Assembly (NCBI GenBank): GCA_008330645.1
Contig: VLTN01000084.1
Span: forward strand, 46,243-110,242
Direction of reading: 5' to 3'
Source: Cafeteria roenbergensis
Lineage: Eukaryota > Sar > Bigyra > Bicosoecida > Cafeteriaceae
Length of the DNA: 64,000 nt
Below the pieces are notes generated by a model, which had not been told where the DNA came from, ran no database searches, and saw nothing but the letters and a program-made list of their open reading frames with translations. Position 1 is the stretch's first letter, and each line of letters starts with the position of its first letter. Of the stretch, positions 30,879 to 42,576 are shown piece after piece. Made by a program: the position numbers and the translations under genes.

Positions 30879-33800
30879 TCAGCCCATGCCGCCGTGCGTG
30901 GCGCTGTGCTGGCGGCGCCGCATCTGCTGGCCGGCCTCGCCCTCGCCCCCGAGGCGCCGCTTGCTGCGGCTGGCCACAGCCATGCGCCCGACGGCCTTGG
31001 CAAACCCGCGCATCTTGGCTGCGGAGTCCCTCGGCATAGCCTTTCGCCGTTTGAGCTGCTTCTCGAAATGGGCGTCCAGCCGCTGGGCCGCACGCTCCTC
31101 TTGCCGAATTGCGTGGGCGTGCTTCGCCGCTCGCCTCGTGGCAGCCTTGACCAGCTCACGCGGGATGACCAGCAGCCTGGTGCCCGGGGCGAACCAGCGG
31201 AACGCCGAGCTATCATCCGGCAGCACCACGGCGCAAGAGCCCCCCTTGTCGAGGCTGCCAGTCGACGCCAGACGGGGCAGCGCCTCCCCGGCAACGTGAC
31301 CGCCCGCCGCGGCCTGCACCACCGTGAAGTCGCTCATCTGCAGTGCGATGCGCTCCCCCGTGTCGGTGACGTACTGGGCCGGGAGGTGCCTGGTAGCGTC
31401 CTTCTTGGCAGCATACTCGGCGTCGAATGCCTGGCCCGACGCGTGGCCCTTCACCCGGAACGCGCCCCCGTCGCTGAGCTGCGCGGACAGTGACTGCCCC
31501 GGCTGGGGAGATGCGCTCAGCTCGATGCCATCGCCTGCGGCACTGCCACCGCCGCCGGCAGCACCCTCCGCGGAAGCCCCCGGCACTGCATCTGCCTCGG
31601 CCCGCGGGCTAGCGGCCGCTTCCTCCAGCCAAGCCCGGCAGGGCGGCCGCAGCGGCGCCTCCAGTCGGATGGGGAGCAGCAGCTCGAACCCCTTGCTGCC
31701 TGTGGAACTGCCGCCCGGAGACTTGGGAGACCCCGCCGCCGCCAGCCCCGAGGAGCCCGCCGCCGCCGGCTGGGTCGCGGCTCCCGGCTCTGCCTGCCCG
31801 CCCCCCTGCGGTGCAAGCTCTGCCGGGACGAGCATCGGGCCCCCGGGACCGTCCACAGAGACCACCACTCCGCCCACGGCCACGGACGACGGCGCGGCTT
31901 GGCCGGCTGGCCGTCTGCTGGCCAGCGCATCGTCCATCTCGCCCAGCTCGACGCACACGGCGTCCTCGTCGTCGTCGCCGATGGTGCTGCCGCCGCCGCT
32001 GTCGCTGTCGCTGCTGTCACCGCTTTCGCCAGAGTCGCGGCGCCTGCGAGGCGCCCGCGCGGCCCTGCCTGCGGCGTCGGGGTCGCTTGCCCGCAGCGCA
32101 GCGCCGATGTCGCCGTCCGAGTGCGCACGCGCAACGGTCACATCCGCGATGCCGTCGTCGTCGTCGTCGTCGTCGTTGCCAAGGCCATGGTCATCGCCTT
32201 CGTCGTCGCGGCCGGCGGCATCACCGCCGGTCGTGCCGTCCGCGGCGCCGTTGGGCCTCAGCTCCGCCGCGGCGCATGCGGCGGCGGCCAGCGGAGCAGG
32301 GCCCGGGCTGGACAGGCCCCTCGGTCGCCCCCGCGGCGTCCCCGATGCCACGGCCGCCGTTTTGCCCGCGCCCGACTGCGCATCGGCCCTGTGCAGCTCG
32401 CAGTCGCTCCCGAAGAAGGCACCATTGTGGGGCGTCCCTGTGCGGGGCCCGTCGCTTCCGGTGCTGCCGTACACGATGTGGTGGTTTCGCGTCGACACGG
32501 GAATCGGGAACAGGTTGGCGCCGGCTCTGCGGGCAGCAGCAGCCGCGGCCGTGCTGTTGGCCACGCTTTGCGGCGCCATTGAGGACCCCACGGGGCCAAA
32601 CAAGCTGCCCTCTGGGCGCCCGCGAAGGTGAGCAAGGACCCGCTGCGCCTTGTCCCGGGCCTCGGCCGTGGGCGCCAGCAGGGCCCCCGTCACCATCATC
32701 ACCGTGTCCGAAAGGCGCACTGGCCGGAACGGGCTCGGCCGCACCAGCTGCGCGCGAGCAAGCAGGGCCCGAAGCTCCTGCGTGGGGATCCCGCGAAACC
32801 GCGGGGGCATTTCAACCTCGCACTCGAGAAGGGCAGCCATGCGACAGAGGGCCTCCTCCAGAGGGGCCACCGCGCGGAAAGGGACCCCCACGGGGCCCTG
32901 TGCGGACTTGATGAGCGGAAAGACGTCTCGCTGCCGGAGCACCACCGCCCGCACGGCCGTTCGGGCAACCGCCGTGACAGCGGCAGCTCTGCCGGTGAGC
33001 ATGCCCAGAGCGCCCACCACCGAGCCCCACGACAGTGTGTCGACGAGGCGCCCGCGGGAGCATGCGTCGAGCTGCTCCGGCGTGGCAACGTCACCGGGGC
33101 GGGGCGGGGGTCCGGCAGGGGCGCGGCTCGCGGAAGCCGCTGGCGTGGCCGCCGCCGCCGCCGCCGCCTCGTCTGGCGCCGCCGCCGCCGTCGCCTCTGT
33201 CTCCTCGTCGAATGGCGAGGCCGGCTCGTAGAGGTTGACCAGGCCGCTGAGGATGACGATGCAGGTGTTGGACTTGACCCCTTGCGCCGCCAGCACCGTG
33301 CCCGGCTTGAGCGTTCGCACCTCCGCCCTCGCGTCGAGCAGCCGCCCGATGACGTCTTCCGACAGCTGGTTCAGGAACATGGCCTCCCGCAGCTGCGAGA
33401 CGTCATCCACGCGGATCGAGGTGCAGAGCTCGGCCGCGTCCCACGCCCCCTCCAGCACGGCCACCACCTCCTCCAGCTCCTTGGCCTCCATCTCGCCGTG
33501 CTCGCAGAGCAGCTCCGCCTTCTGCGTCATCTTGCTGATAAGCACGCGGATGGCGTGGCGGGTCTGCAGCGCGCGCGTGACGGCGGGCTCCTGGCACGAA
33601 GCTTCCATCCGGACCCGCGCCTCGGCCACCATCGCGTCCTCTTCCTCCGCGAGGAGGCGCTTGTAAAAGCCCCCCGCGATGATGTCCAGAAACGGCCGAG
33701 TCTTCAAGTGCGCCTGAATAAAGCCGGCGCACAGTTCGTATTCGTGCGCAACTCTGTCAAAGTCTGCGCTGCCGCAGAAGCTGGCAAAGCCCCACTGCAG

Positions 33801-36757
33801 CCAGGCCCCCCAGGACAGCTCGTCCAGCTCCTCCAGCACGTTCTGCCACTCGCTCATGGGCTTGTCGAGCGTGTCCTGGGCGCTGGAGGCAGCCTCCATC
33901 AGCACCCGGAAGGCGGGCGCGCTCAGCCACCCCTGGCTCAGCGCCTGCTGGTACTCGCGCTTCACCATGCCAATGTACCGCTGCCGGAGGTCCCGCAAGT
34001 CCGTCTCGGCCGAGCTGTCGTCTGGGGCTGCGGCCTGCAGCGCGTCGGCCAGCGAGGGCATGCGGGCCAGCCGCGGGCCCGGGGAAGGGGCGTCCGCCTG
34101 GCCGCCCCTCCTGCCTCTTCCGCGCAGCGGGGGCGAGTCCGGCGCTCGCTTCCCGGGGGCCGTAGCGCGGGCCGCAGTGGCGGCGCCGGCCTTGGTCCCG
34201 GGGGCGCCTTCCTCGACGGACGCATGGCGAGAGACCCCGAGCCGGTGCTGCTTGCCGGTGACAGACAGCACGGGAAGGGCGTCCACGGCGGCGGTGCGGC
34301 GGGAGCGCACGCTGGGCCGGCGGGAGCAGCTGAAGCAGCACCCGCCCCCCGCCGTCTTGGCGACCACGCCCGCGCCGTCCGCGCCATCGAGGGGATCGGC
34401 GGCCTCGGGGGGCGGGCTGCCCCAAGTCCAAGCTGAGGCGCCGCGCCGGCCGCAGCAGCGTCGGCACAGCCCGGCGTCGCCGTGCAGGGCGCGGCTGCGG
34501 GCGCGAGCGCTGGTGTCGCGCTCACAGCAGGCGCGCGTTGCGAAGCAGAGGAATCCCCCCACAGAGAGCGGCGTCGCCGCCCGCTTCACGGCCCCGGCCC
34601 CGGGTGACGCTGCCGCCGCAGCCTTTGCAACGGCAACGCCGCCGGCCGAGCCTGCGGCGTCCGAGGCGGCGTCAGGGGCCGCGCTGGCCCCGGGCTCGCT
34701 CTCTGGGGCGGCCGACGACCCTGTCATGGCGAGGGGCGCCCCCGCGGCGGCGCGGCGCGCCTGGGCGTCTTTGTCTGCCCTGCTGGCCGCGGCGGTGAGC
34801 TCCTCCAGCAGCGGCAGCACGAATCCGTCGGCAGTGTTCCAGTCGACAGCGCGGAAAAACTCGTCCGACCGCATGGCCGCGCGTTTGGCCGCGTAAGCGC
34901 GCTCCACGGCTGCCACAGCTCGCTTGAACATTCTGATTTTGCCTGCCGTCGGGGCGCCGATGCCGAGGTACTTGACGAGGGGCCCGGTGGTCGTTCCGTT
35001 GACGAGCAGAGTGAGCACGGTGATGCCTGCCATGAAGAACAAAAACCGGTGCCCGACGATGGCCCCCTGCGGCTCGCCGTGCAGCTCGTTGTTGGCCACT
35101 TGCAGCGCCAGAATGAGGCCCACCGCTCCCCGAAGGCCGGCCCAAGTCATCACCGCAAACTCGCGGCCGCCGAGGCCGTATCCAGTGGCGCGCAGGCAGG
35201 GCCAAAACACCGCGATGGCAACGGCGCGCACGACGAGCAGCACCGCGTAGAGGGCGAGCAGGAGCAGCCAGTCGTTCCACTCAATGAGCGGGTCGAGGAA
35301 CCCCCTCTTGGTGATGAGAAGGCCCGCGAGGACAAAGACGACGGTGTTGGCGATGAACTCGATCATCTCCCAGAAGTAGTGCATGGCCTCGTGGTCGCGA
35401 ATGGAGGTGCGGCCGGACGCGGCCAGGATGAGTCCCAGCACCACCACGGCGAGCACGCCCGACACGTGCATCATCCCCTCGGCCACGATGAAGGTCGTGT
35501 AGGCGGCGATGATGGTCACGGCCACCTGCGTGATGGGGTCCCACCGCTGCCACACCAGCCACGCCGCCACCAGCAACCCCACGGCCAGCCCGATCGCCGA
35601 GCCTCCGAGAGCGATTTGGAAGAAGAAGGCCACCTGCTCCTCCACGCTGCTGACCTCGCCCCGCATGGCGCCCGCGAAGAGCAAGAAGAGAGCGGCCGCC
35701 GTCCCGTCGTTGAACAGCGACTCCCCCTCGATCCCGAGCGCCAGCTGCTCGGGCGCGCCGAGCTCCTTCAGCAGCGCCACGACCGCGACGGGGTCAGTGG
35801 CGGACAGCATCGCACCGAAGGCCATGCCGGCGTTCCACGTCCCGATGTCCATGGCGTACACGCCAAAGGCTGCCGTGAGCACCGTGGCCACGCCCACGGC
35901 CGGGATGGCCAGAATCAGGATTTGCCCAATCTGGCGAAAGAAAATGTGGGGGTCTGCGAGGCAGCATCCAACAACCAACAGCCGCGCTCAGGGCCACACG
36001 TGGCGGAAAGGCAGAAAGCGGCGTCACCAGCAGCCGCACTCTCCCGGGGGCGGCGCATCCGTTCGTGGGCCGCGCCGAGCCGGCCCCGCAGAACTGAGCC
36101 GCGTGGCAGGCGGGGACTCACCGACGCTGAACGCGCTGCCGAAAATCAGCGCGGGAAGGAAGATGAAGAACAGCAGGTGCGCTTCGATGTTGATCCAGGT
36201 GTCGAGGCTGACGCCCAGCCCGCCGAGACTGCGATGGGGCGAGCGCGCGGCGCTGGGGTCGGCGCATGGCGCGTGCGAGGCAGCCTGCGCAGCGTGCGGT
36301 TGCAGCAAATTGCCCGCGCGCGCCCCGGCGCGCTTGGCTCGAGCTGCCGGAGCGCTACCCCGCGGCGCCGCGCGCCCTGCGCGCAGTGGCCGCCCGCCAG
36401 CGCTGCCGGGGGGAGAGGGCCGCTGCCGCAACCCGCCCGTGCGGCGGAGTCACTTGGCCCGCCAGCCCCCCCGTCCTGCCAGCCAGGCTGCGTGCCCTCT
36501 CACTCGACGTAGAAGTCCAGGATTGCCAGGAGGGCGCCCGCCACCAGGAGCAGGACGGTGTAGGGAAGCGGAACGTACTTGTTCACCGACCGGATGAGCA
36601 CGCCAATCGTCAGCGCGACGAGGGCGAACAGAATTCCCCCGCTCAGGTCGGCGTGAAAGCCGGGCTCCGTCTCGCCGTGCCCGCCCTCAGCTGGGGCGTG
36701 TGGGGTTCCTGAACCATTCACGGCCGCGGCTGCCTCGCTCAGGAGCCTTGCCTGCAT
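30879..36757 (-). CDS. SOS1/SLC9C-type Na+/H+ exchanger with cyclic-nucleotide-binding-like domain
   Basis: 1811 residues from exons 36757-36504, 36228-36122 and 35953-30879 (GTGAG donors, GCAG acceptors, phases 2 and 1). The joins restore the exchanger core: [35 protein letters not shown], then [17 protein letters not shown], the [14 protein letters not shown] motif with the ion-binding Asn-Asp, and [17 protein letters not shown] long cytosolic region follows, with helices like those after the SOS1 transporter core. A cNMP-binding-like barrel comes next (about 33400-32850): [43 protein letters not shown], interrupted by an Ala/Pro-rich insert, then [18 protein letters not shown]. The tail of about 600 residues is disordered, with acidic runs and a basic end. 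Role inferred from family: plasma-membrane Na+/H+ antiport regulated by the cytosolic domain. Confidence 0.88.
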
Positions 36758-37327
36758 CGGGCCAGGCGCGAGGTGGACTGCCACGAGGCCGCCTCGTCGC
36801 CGGGAAAAAAAATTGCGCTGGCCGTCGGATCAGTCACAGGTCAAGGGAAGCCAGCTAGCTCTGCGCCTTGCCAACGACTGACCCGCCGGCCCGACCAGCC
36901 AAAGCACCCCCTCCCCTCCCGCGGGATCCGCAAGCAGCCGGCCTGGCTCCGCGTCTGCACTGCGCGTGTCTGCCCGGCTCCCGTGCAGTCGCCCGCCGCT
37001 TTGCGCCTGGATTCGCGTCCTCGCCCGAGTGCAACTGCAGGCAGCGCGCCTCTGCCCTCGCCGAGTGCTCGGCAGCGGGGTCGTTTGTGGGGGAGCTCGC
37101 GCGGGCCCAGGCCCAGCGCACGCCGCACGTCCAGCCCGCAGTGTGCGGTCCGAGTTGGCCCGGCCTTTGCTCGTCACTGTGGCCCTGGTGCCCTCGCCCG
37201 GCGGCGGGCGCTGCGGCAGTTGCAATCGATCGACGACCGGCAACATGCGCGGCTCTGGCGATTTGGGCGAGCGGCCGAGCTGGCTGCACTCGCTCGGCCT
37301 CCACCGAGCTTGCGCCGCTTGCAAGCC
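36758..37327. promoter_or_regulatory. Head-to-head intergenic region, exchanger / CDK
   Basis: 570 bases between divergent ATGs; presumably both promoters and 5' UTRs. A short A-run lies at about 36805-36812. No other gene seen. Confidence 0.4.
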
Positions 37328-39284
37328 ATGGCAGGAACCGTTGCGCACACTGGCGGGGAGCACTTGCCCCCTGCGCAAGACCCTCTGCTCGGCAAGGACG
37401 ACCGCGAGCGGTACAGCAAGATCGAAAAGCTGGGAGAAGGCACCTACGGCGTTGTGTACAAGGCCGAGGCGCGCAGCACCGGCGAGCTCGTGGCGCTCAA
37501 GAAGATCCGCGTCGACACGTGGACTGACGGCGTGCCAGCCACGGCCATGCGCGAGATCAGCTCGCTGCGCGACATTCGGCACCCCTGCATCGTCGAGTGA
37601 GCCGACTGGCGTTTTGCCTCATTTTTGAGCGCGGCGAACGAGGCCCTTCGCCGCCCTGCGCGGCGTTCAGCAGCCCCTTCTCCCGCGCGTCGACTGCCCG
37701 AGCGACGGGAGAGGTAGGAACGGAAGCTATGCCCGGCAGGCCTTCCAAGCCCGTCGGCCCACAGGCTGGGGTCTCGGGGCCGGTGTGGTGCTTGAACGCC
37801 TCGCGAGCTCCGCCGTTGCAGCCTTGCTTGTCCGGCTTGCGCGCCGTTCCCATGGGACCCCAGCGCCGGCCTTCGTCTGGCGCACGCACATTTCTCGGGC
37901 GCGGCACCAGGGACCTTGTCGGCGCCGCCTGTGCCCCCGCTTGGGCGGCCACGGGGTCGGCAGATACTCCTTGAGCGGTCTTCATGCTGCCCGCATCGCG
38001 CGCCGGGACGCGCGCCCCCAGCGCCGCCCCCGCTTCGCCCGGGGTGGCGATTGCACCACGCCCTGCTCCCCTAGCCAGGACCACGCGGCTGTGGAATCTG
38101 GGACACGCGCTGAGCGCGCGCTTGTCGCCACGCGCCTGTTCCTGCGAGCACTTGCCCTGCTGTCGGACGCTCCCCGCAGTCTGCGCGACGTGTTCGTCAG
38201 CTACAGCGGAAACCTGTACCTCGTCTTCGAGCTGCTGGACATGGACCTCAAGCGCGTGTTTGACGAGCACCGCAAGTTCGATGCGGCCGCGCGGCGCGCC
38301 GCAGAGGCCGGCACCGCCTGCGTGCTCCCGCGCCCGACCACGCCGTCCGCGTACCCGCAGCAGCCCGGCGGCCTGCCTCTGGAGGTGAGCCGCGCCGTCC
38401 TCTTTCAGCTGCTGGCTGGCCTGAACACGTGCCACGAGCGCCGCTACCTGCACCGCGACCTCAAGCCCCAGAACGTGCTGGTCAAGCGGACCGGCGAGAC
38501 AAAGCTGGCCGACTTCGGGCTCGCGCGCCCTTCCGCGGTGCCTGCGCGGCAGTACACGCACGAGGTCGTGACCCTGTGGTACCGCCCCCCCGAAGTGCTC
38601 CTGGGCGGGGAGGTGTACACTGCGGCACTGGACCTGTGGTCGGTCGGCTGCATCTTTGCTGAGATGGCCTGCGGCCGGCCCCTTTTCCCCGGCGACAGCG
38701 AGATTGACCAGATGCACCGCGTGTTCGAGGGTCTCGGCACCCCCAATGAGGACACCTGGAGCGGCTGCACCAGCCTCCGCAACTGGCGCCACGATTTCCC
38801 GCAGTGGCGCGGTCGCGGTCTTGCGGCGCTGGTGCCGGGCCTCCCGCCCTCGGCGGCGGAGCTTCTCCAGGCCTTCCTCCACTTCGACCCGTCCTGCCGC
38901 ATCTCGGCCCGCAACGCCCTGCGCCACCCCTTCCTGGCGGACATGGACGTCGAAACGTCAGTCAGGATCCTGGCCACGGCCTTTGCCGGCGCGCCGCTGC
39001 CCCGCATCCCGCAGCACGCCCTCGATGGGACCATGGCAGCGGCAGCGGCAGCGGCAACCACTGCTGCCGCCGCCGATCGCGGGTTCGTCCAGCCGCCGCA
39101 GCGGATGGCCGCGTCGTCCTCGTCCTCCTCCGGGGCGGGGGCTGCCGGCGGCGCGGGCCTTGGCCGTGGGCCATTCCCCACCGCTGCCGGACACGCTGCC
39201 GGCCCCGGTGCGGGTGCTGAGGCCTATCCCCGCGAGGCGGACGACGGCGACGATGACGACGACGATGACGACTTTGAGATGTGA
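37328..39284 (+). CDS. Cyclin-dependent kinase (PATAMRE type)
   Basis: 457 residues from exons 37328-37596 and 38180-39284. The 583-base intron has a GTGAGC donor and CCGCAG acceptor in phase 2, and the join gives [20 protein letters not shown]. Seen: Gly loop LGEGTYG (residues 35-41) with the Thr-Tyr pair that is inhibitory in CDK1/2; ALKKI; cyclin-binding helix [10 protein letters not shown] in place of [15 protein letters not shown] (His181); DFGLA; and an activation loop with [13 protein letters not shown] carrying the CAK-type Thr. A non-conserved Ala/Pro-rich insert of about 35 residues sits between the hinge helix and the HRD lobe. The C-terminal 100 residues are Ala/Gly-rich and end in an Asp run. 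It belongs near the CDK1/2/5 group; the exact cyclin partner cannot be read. Confidence 0.93.
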
Positions 39285-39743
39285 TCGCTGCGCCTCTACG
39301 ATTGCGGCTGCGCCCGCGGCTGCACCTCTTCCCCTTTCCCCGCCCCCTGCGTGATGCGGCCCTGCGCCGCTCCCGACGGCTGGCCGGGCTGTCTGTTCTG
39401 CTTTGGACTGCCCCTTCCATCCGCTCCGCTGCCCGCCCCTCGGGGCAGCTCTGCCTCAACGTTCGTATGTGTGCGTGTGCGTGCGCGCGTGTCCTTCGTT
39501 TCCCCGCGTCCCTGCCTGCCGGCCTTGGCATTACGAAGGAGTGCTGAGATGCCGAAGCGGCAAACCTGCGGCAGCGCGGCCTGCCATCACAATATATGCA
39601 TGCTCGGAAACAATGCGGCAGTTGCCATTCTGCCACGCGAGCACTAGCGCCATCCCAGGAGTCGACCCCCCGGCTCCCGCCCGCAGCAGGACCGCTCTGC
39701 AGACCAGGCTGCCTGCTTCCGGGTTGTGGGAGCGAGGCGCGCA
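39285..39743. other. Intergenic region between CDK and UNC93-like genes
   Basis: 459 bases with TGTG/GCGC-rich patches around 39465-39500. Presumably the 3' UTR of the CDK and the promoter of the next gene. No other gene seen. Confidence 0.5.
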
Positions 39744-41243
39744 ATGTGCCGGAGCCGCGCGCTCTGGAACGTGTGCGTCCTTGGAGCCGGCTTTCTGTTG
39801 CTGTTCAGCGCGTACAACACCATCCAGGGCTATGCCACGACGCTCCTTGGCGAGCTCGGCGACGTGTCGCTGGCAACCTTGTATGCCACCGTTTCTGTGG
39901 CTGTGCTGTTCGCGCCGTGGCTTGTGAGGGCTGTGGGGGCAAAGCGCGCTCTGGTCGGAGGAGCAGGCGCCTACGTTGTCTACATGCTCACCTTGGTCAC
40001 CGGCGTGCGGGGACTCATTATCGCGGGAAGCGTCGTGATTGGGGCCGGATCGGCTGGCCTGTGGGTCGGCATGGGCCTGCTTTCCAACGCGAACGCGGCC
40101 GAGGATGCGGCGTTTGGCCGCTACCTCGGCTACTTTTGGGCCTTCCTGCAGCTGTCAAACGTCTTGGGCAACTTGGCCACGTTCGCGGTGTTGTCCGACG
40201 TCCCGGCCGGTCCCTGGTTGTTCGTGGGATTCGCTGTGACGGGCAGCCTGGGCACGCTGGTGCTCTTGGCGCTCCGGCCAGTGCCAAAGCGGCCGTCGGC
40301 TGCAGTGGTTGTACCACCGCGGCACGAGGGACGCGACGGAAACGTAGACCTGGACCTGGCGCGCGTCCTCCTGGCAGAGGGCCCGGCGGGGGAGTTCTCC
40401 CCCGGTCCTGGGCCGGTGGCAGAGGAGTCGCCGACTCGCGGAGGCGGCGGAGGCTTTCAGGCCGCGGGCGGACTTGCAGCTGCAGGCAGTTTGGCCGCGG
40501 GCTCGCTTCGAGCTGCGTTCGGCCCCAGGCTGCTCCCGCTGCTCCCGCTGTTTTTGCTGACGGGGCTGGAGCTGGCCTTTTGGAACGCCAGCCTCCCGTT
40601 GCTGGTCAGGCCCGATCGGGTGGGGCTGGTGCTTGCTGCCGTCGGGGCCTTTGACGCAGGCGGGGCAGTCCTGTTTGGGTGGCTGGGAGACGCGGCCGGT
40701 CGGCTCGCGGTCGTTGTCATCGGCTGCGCTTGCGTCGTCTTGGGAGCAGGCGGCAGCATTGCAGTTGCCGCTGCAGGAGCGCCCGCGAGCGGCGTGTCCC
40801 CCTGCGGAGCGCAACTGGGCCAGGTTCCGGTGCTTGTCTGGGCAACGGCTGCCGCCTTTGGTCTCGGGGACGCTGCGCTCAACACGCAGACCTTTGCGTC
40901 GATCGGCGACATGTTTCAGCAGGCAGGGCGCCGCCGTGCCAAGGCAGCCCTTCACGACGACGCGGAGCGGCACGATGACGCGGCGGCCATTGCGAACACT
41001 GTGTTCCAGCTGTTCAACAACATCGGGTCGGCCCTGGGGTTCTATGCGGGCATCCCGCTGCCGCTCGTCGTTGAGGCCAAGCATGGCGGGTTCGAGCTCG
41101 GCAGTGTGGCTGTTGCCGTCGTCACCGCGTCCGTGGCGGTCGTTGCTGCCGCGTCCATGTTCGCCGCGCGCGGCTTGAACACAGGCCGTCCTTGCGCAGC
41201 GCCGCGCCGGCGGTCGAGCGCCGGATCGGCGAGAGTAAACTGA
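39744..41243 (+). CDS. UNC93/MFSD11-like membrane protein
   Basis: 499 residues, single exon, starting at the ATG that directly precedes TM1 (LWNVCVLGAGFLLLFSAYNT). The first half follows the UNC93/MFSD11 pattern: AYNTIQ after TM1, GAGSAGLWVGMG, a SNANAAED loop, and GYFWAFLQLSNVLGN, which matches the family's FWALLQSS..FGN segment. About eleven to twelve hydrophobic segments are visible. A Gly/Pro/Ala-rich cytosolic loop (about 40340-40510) separates the two halves. In the second half NTVFQLFNNIGSALGF is typical. Substrate unknown; the family includes transporters and a trafficking chaperone. Only 254 bases separate its stop from the next start. Confidence 0.78.
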   Translation: MCRSRALWNVCVLGAGFLLLFSAYNTIQGYATTLLGELGDVSLATLYATVSVAVLFAPWLVRAVGAKRALVGGAGAYVVYMLTLVTGVRGLIIAGSVVIGAGSAGLWVGMGLLSNANAAEDAAFGRYLGYFWAFLQLSNVLGNLATFAVLSDVPAGPWLFVGFAVTGSLGTLVLLALRPVPKRPSAAVVVPPRHEGRDGNVDLDLARVLLAEGPAGEFSPGPGPVAEESPTRGGGGGFQAAGGLAAAGSLAAGSLRAAFGPRLLPLLPLFLLTGLELAFWNASLPLLVRPDRVGLVLAAVGAFDAGGAVLFGWLGDAAGRLAVVVIGCACVVLGAGGSIAVAAAGAPASGVSPCGAQLGQVPVLVWATAAAFGLGDAALNTQTFASIGDMFQQAGRRRAKAALHDDAERHDDAAAIANTVFQLFNNIGSALGFYAGIPLPLVVEAKHGGFELGSVAVAVVTASVAVVAAASMFAARGLNTGRPCAAPRRRSSAGSARVN

Positions 41244-41497
41244 TGGGCGGGCCTTCGGTGTCCCTGGCCGCCTGCGCGCGGAGCCGGCTGCCCCCCCGCA
41301 CGGAGCCTCGCCGCCGCTGCCTCGACCTGGGCGACAGCCCTCGAGCGGGCCGAAGTGACCTCCTTGTTGACCGACTTCAATGATGCTGTTGCCGAATTCA
41401 GAGCACGCTCGGCGCGGGTTGCAGTTGTGCGCAAGCAGAGCACCACGCAAAAGCCCGCCAGCCGACGCGCACTGGCGGGCGTGCACCGCCGGCCGCA

Positions 41498-42316
41498 ATG
41501 CTTCAGGCCGGAACAGGCAGTGCCTCATGGTATACCGCTGGCGCCGCAGCGGCGGCAGCGGCAGTGGCTGTGGGCAGCGTTGCCTGGCTGATGATGGAGC
41601 GGGCACCAGCGCCGGAAGACCCGTCCGACAGGGTTTTGGCCTCGAGCCCTGGAAAGGGCACCTTGGTCAGAATCAGCAGCGCGCGGGTCCCAGAGGCCGC
41701 GTCGCTGGCCGCTGCGGCATTTGTTGAGTCCCCGGCGTACTCCTTTGCCTTCGGACATCTCGAGGTGGAGCCGCGTCTTCGCGCTCTTTCCCAGATGTTC
41801 GCTGCCAACCTCACGATCCTGAGGAAGCGGCCCACGAGCAACTTGTTTGGCGTCGTCGCCGACGGGCCGGGCCCGCTGGGAAGCCGGCCTCTGGTTGCCT
41901 TTTTCATGGTGGTGCCGCTCGGCGGCGAAATCGGCATGCTCGAAATGCTCGAGCACGGCCTCATCAGCCTCGCGTGGCGTATCGGCGTCCCAGGCGTCAC
42001 AAAGCTGCTTGAAATGGCAAAGTTCTCGGACGACTTGCTGGACGACACGGCGGCTGGCTCCGGCGCTGGGCCATCGACGTGCAAAGTCGAGCGAATGGTT
42101 GTGCACCCGTCCGTGCAGGGCAAAGGCATCGGCACGTGGGCCCTGGGCACGGCACTTGGTCTTGAGTCCGATGCACGCGGCGTTCACTGCGTTCTGGGGA
42201 CACAAGAGTCCCGCAACGTCACGTACTACGAGCGCCTTGGCTTCCGCGTCGTTTGCGAGCGCGACGGCTGCGGCAGCCATCACTGGGGCCTGAGCCGCGC
42301 GCCCAAGGCGCTTTGA
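41498..42316 (+). CDS. Membrane-anchored GNAT-type N-acetyltransferase
   Basis: 272 residues, single exon. An N-terminal hydrophobic helix (about residues 12-32, Ala-rich, ending VAWLMM) probably anchors the protein. The rest has the GNAT layout: an initial strand and helix (LVRISSARVPEAASLAAAAF), then VERMVVHPSVQGKGIGTWAL with the acetyl-CoA loop (Q-G-K-G-I-G), and VLGTQESRNVTYYERLGFRV, the usual strand 5/helix 4 ending. This resembles small fungal and algal GNATs of unknown substrate. The catalytic family is firm; the substrate is not known. Confidence 0.85.
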   Translation: MLQAGTGSASWYTAGAAAAAAAVAVGSVAWLMMERAPAPEDPSDRVLASSPGKGTLVRISSARVPEAASLAAAAFVESPAYSFAFGHLEVEPRLRALSQMFAANLTILRKRPTSNLFGVVADGPGPLGSRPLVAFFMVVPLGGEIGMLEMLEHGLISLAWRIGVPGVTKLLEMAKFSDDLLDDTAAGSGAGPSTCKVERMVVHPSVQGKGIGTWALGTALGLESDARGVHCVLGTQESRNVTYYERLGFRVVCERDGCGSHHWGLSRAPKAL

Positions 42317-42576
42317 GGCGTTGCTTGGCCGAGCTTCACCAGTGTGTGGAGTTGTGTCGGGCGCGCTTCGAAACGCGGAGTCGGAGCTGCCAACGTGATC
42401 AGCGCGAGGCACCGATGGTTTGCGCCGGCTCCAAGCTGCGCTTGTCACCTCGCAAGTGTTCGCACAGCGCATACAGTCCTCTTGGTCAAGGCCAAAACGA
42501 ATCGCACACATTTCCGTTTTGCTGCTGCTCAACGCTTTCGCGTCGAGCCATGTTGCAGACTCGCTTCAAATACACG

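Noticed and set aside
35049-36512. Plus-strand open frame over the exchanger core
   Set aside because: His/Gln/Glu-rich mirror of the transmembrane helices on the minus strand.
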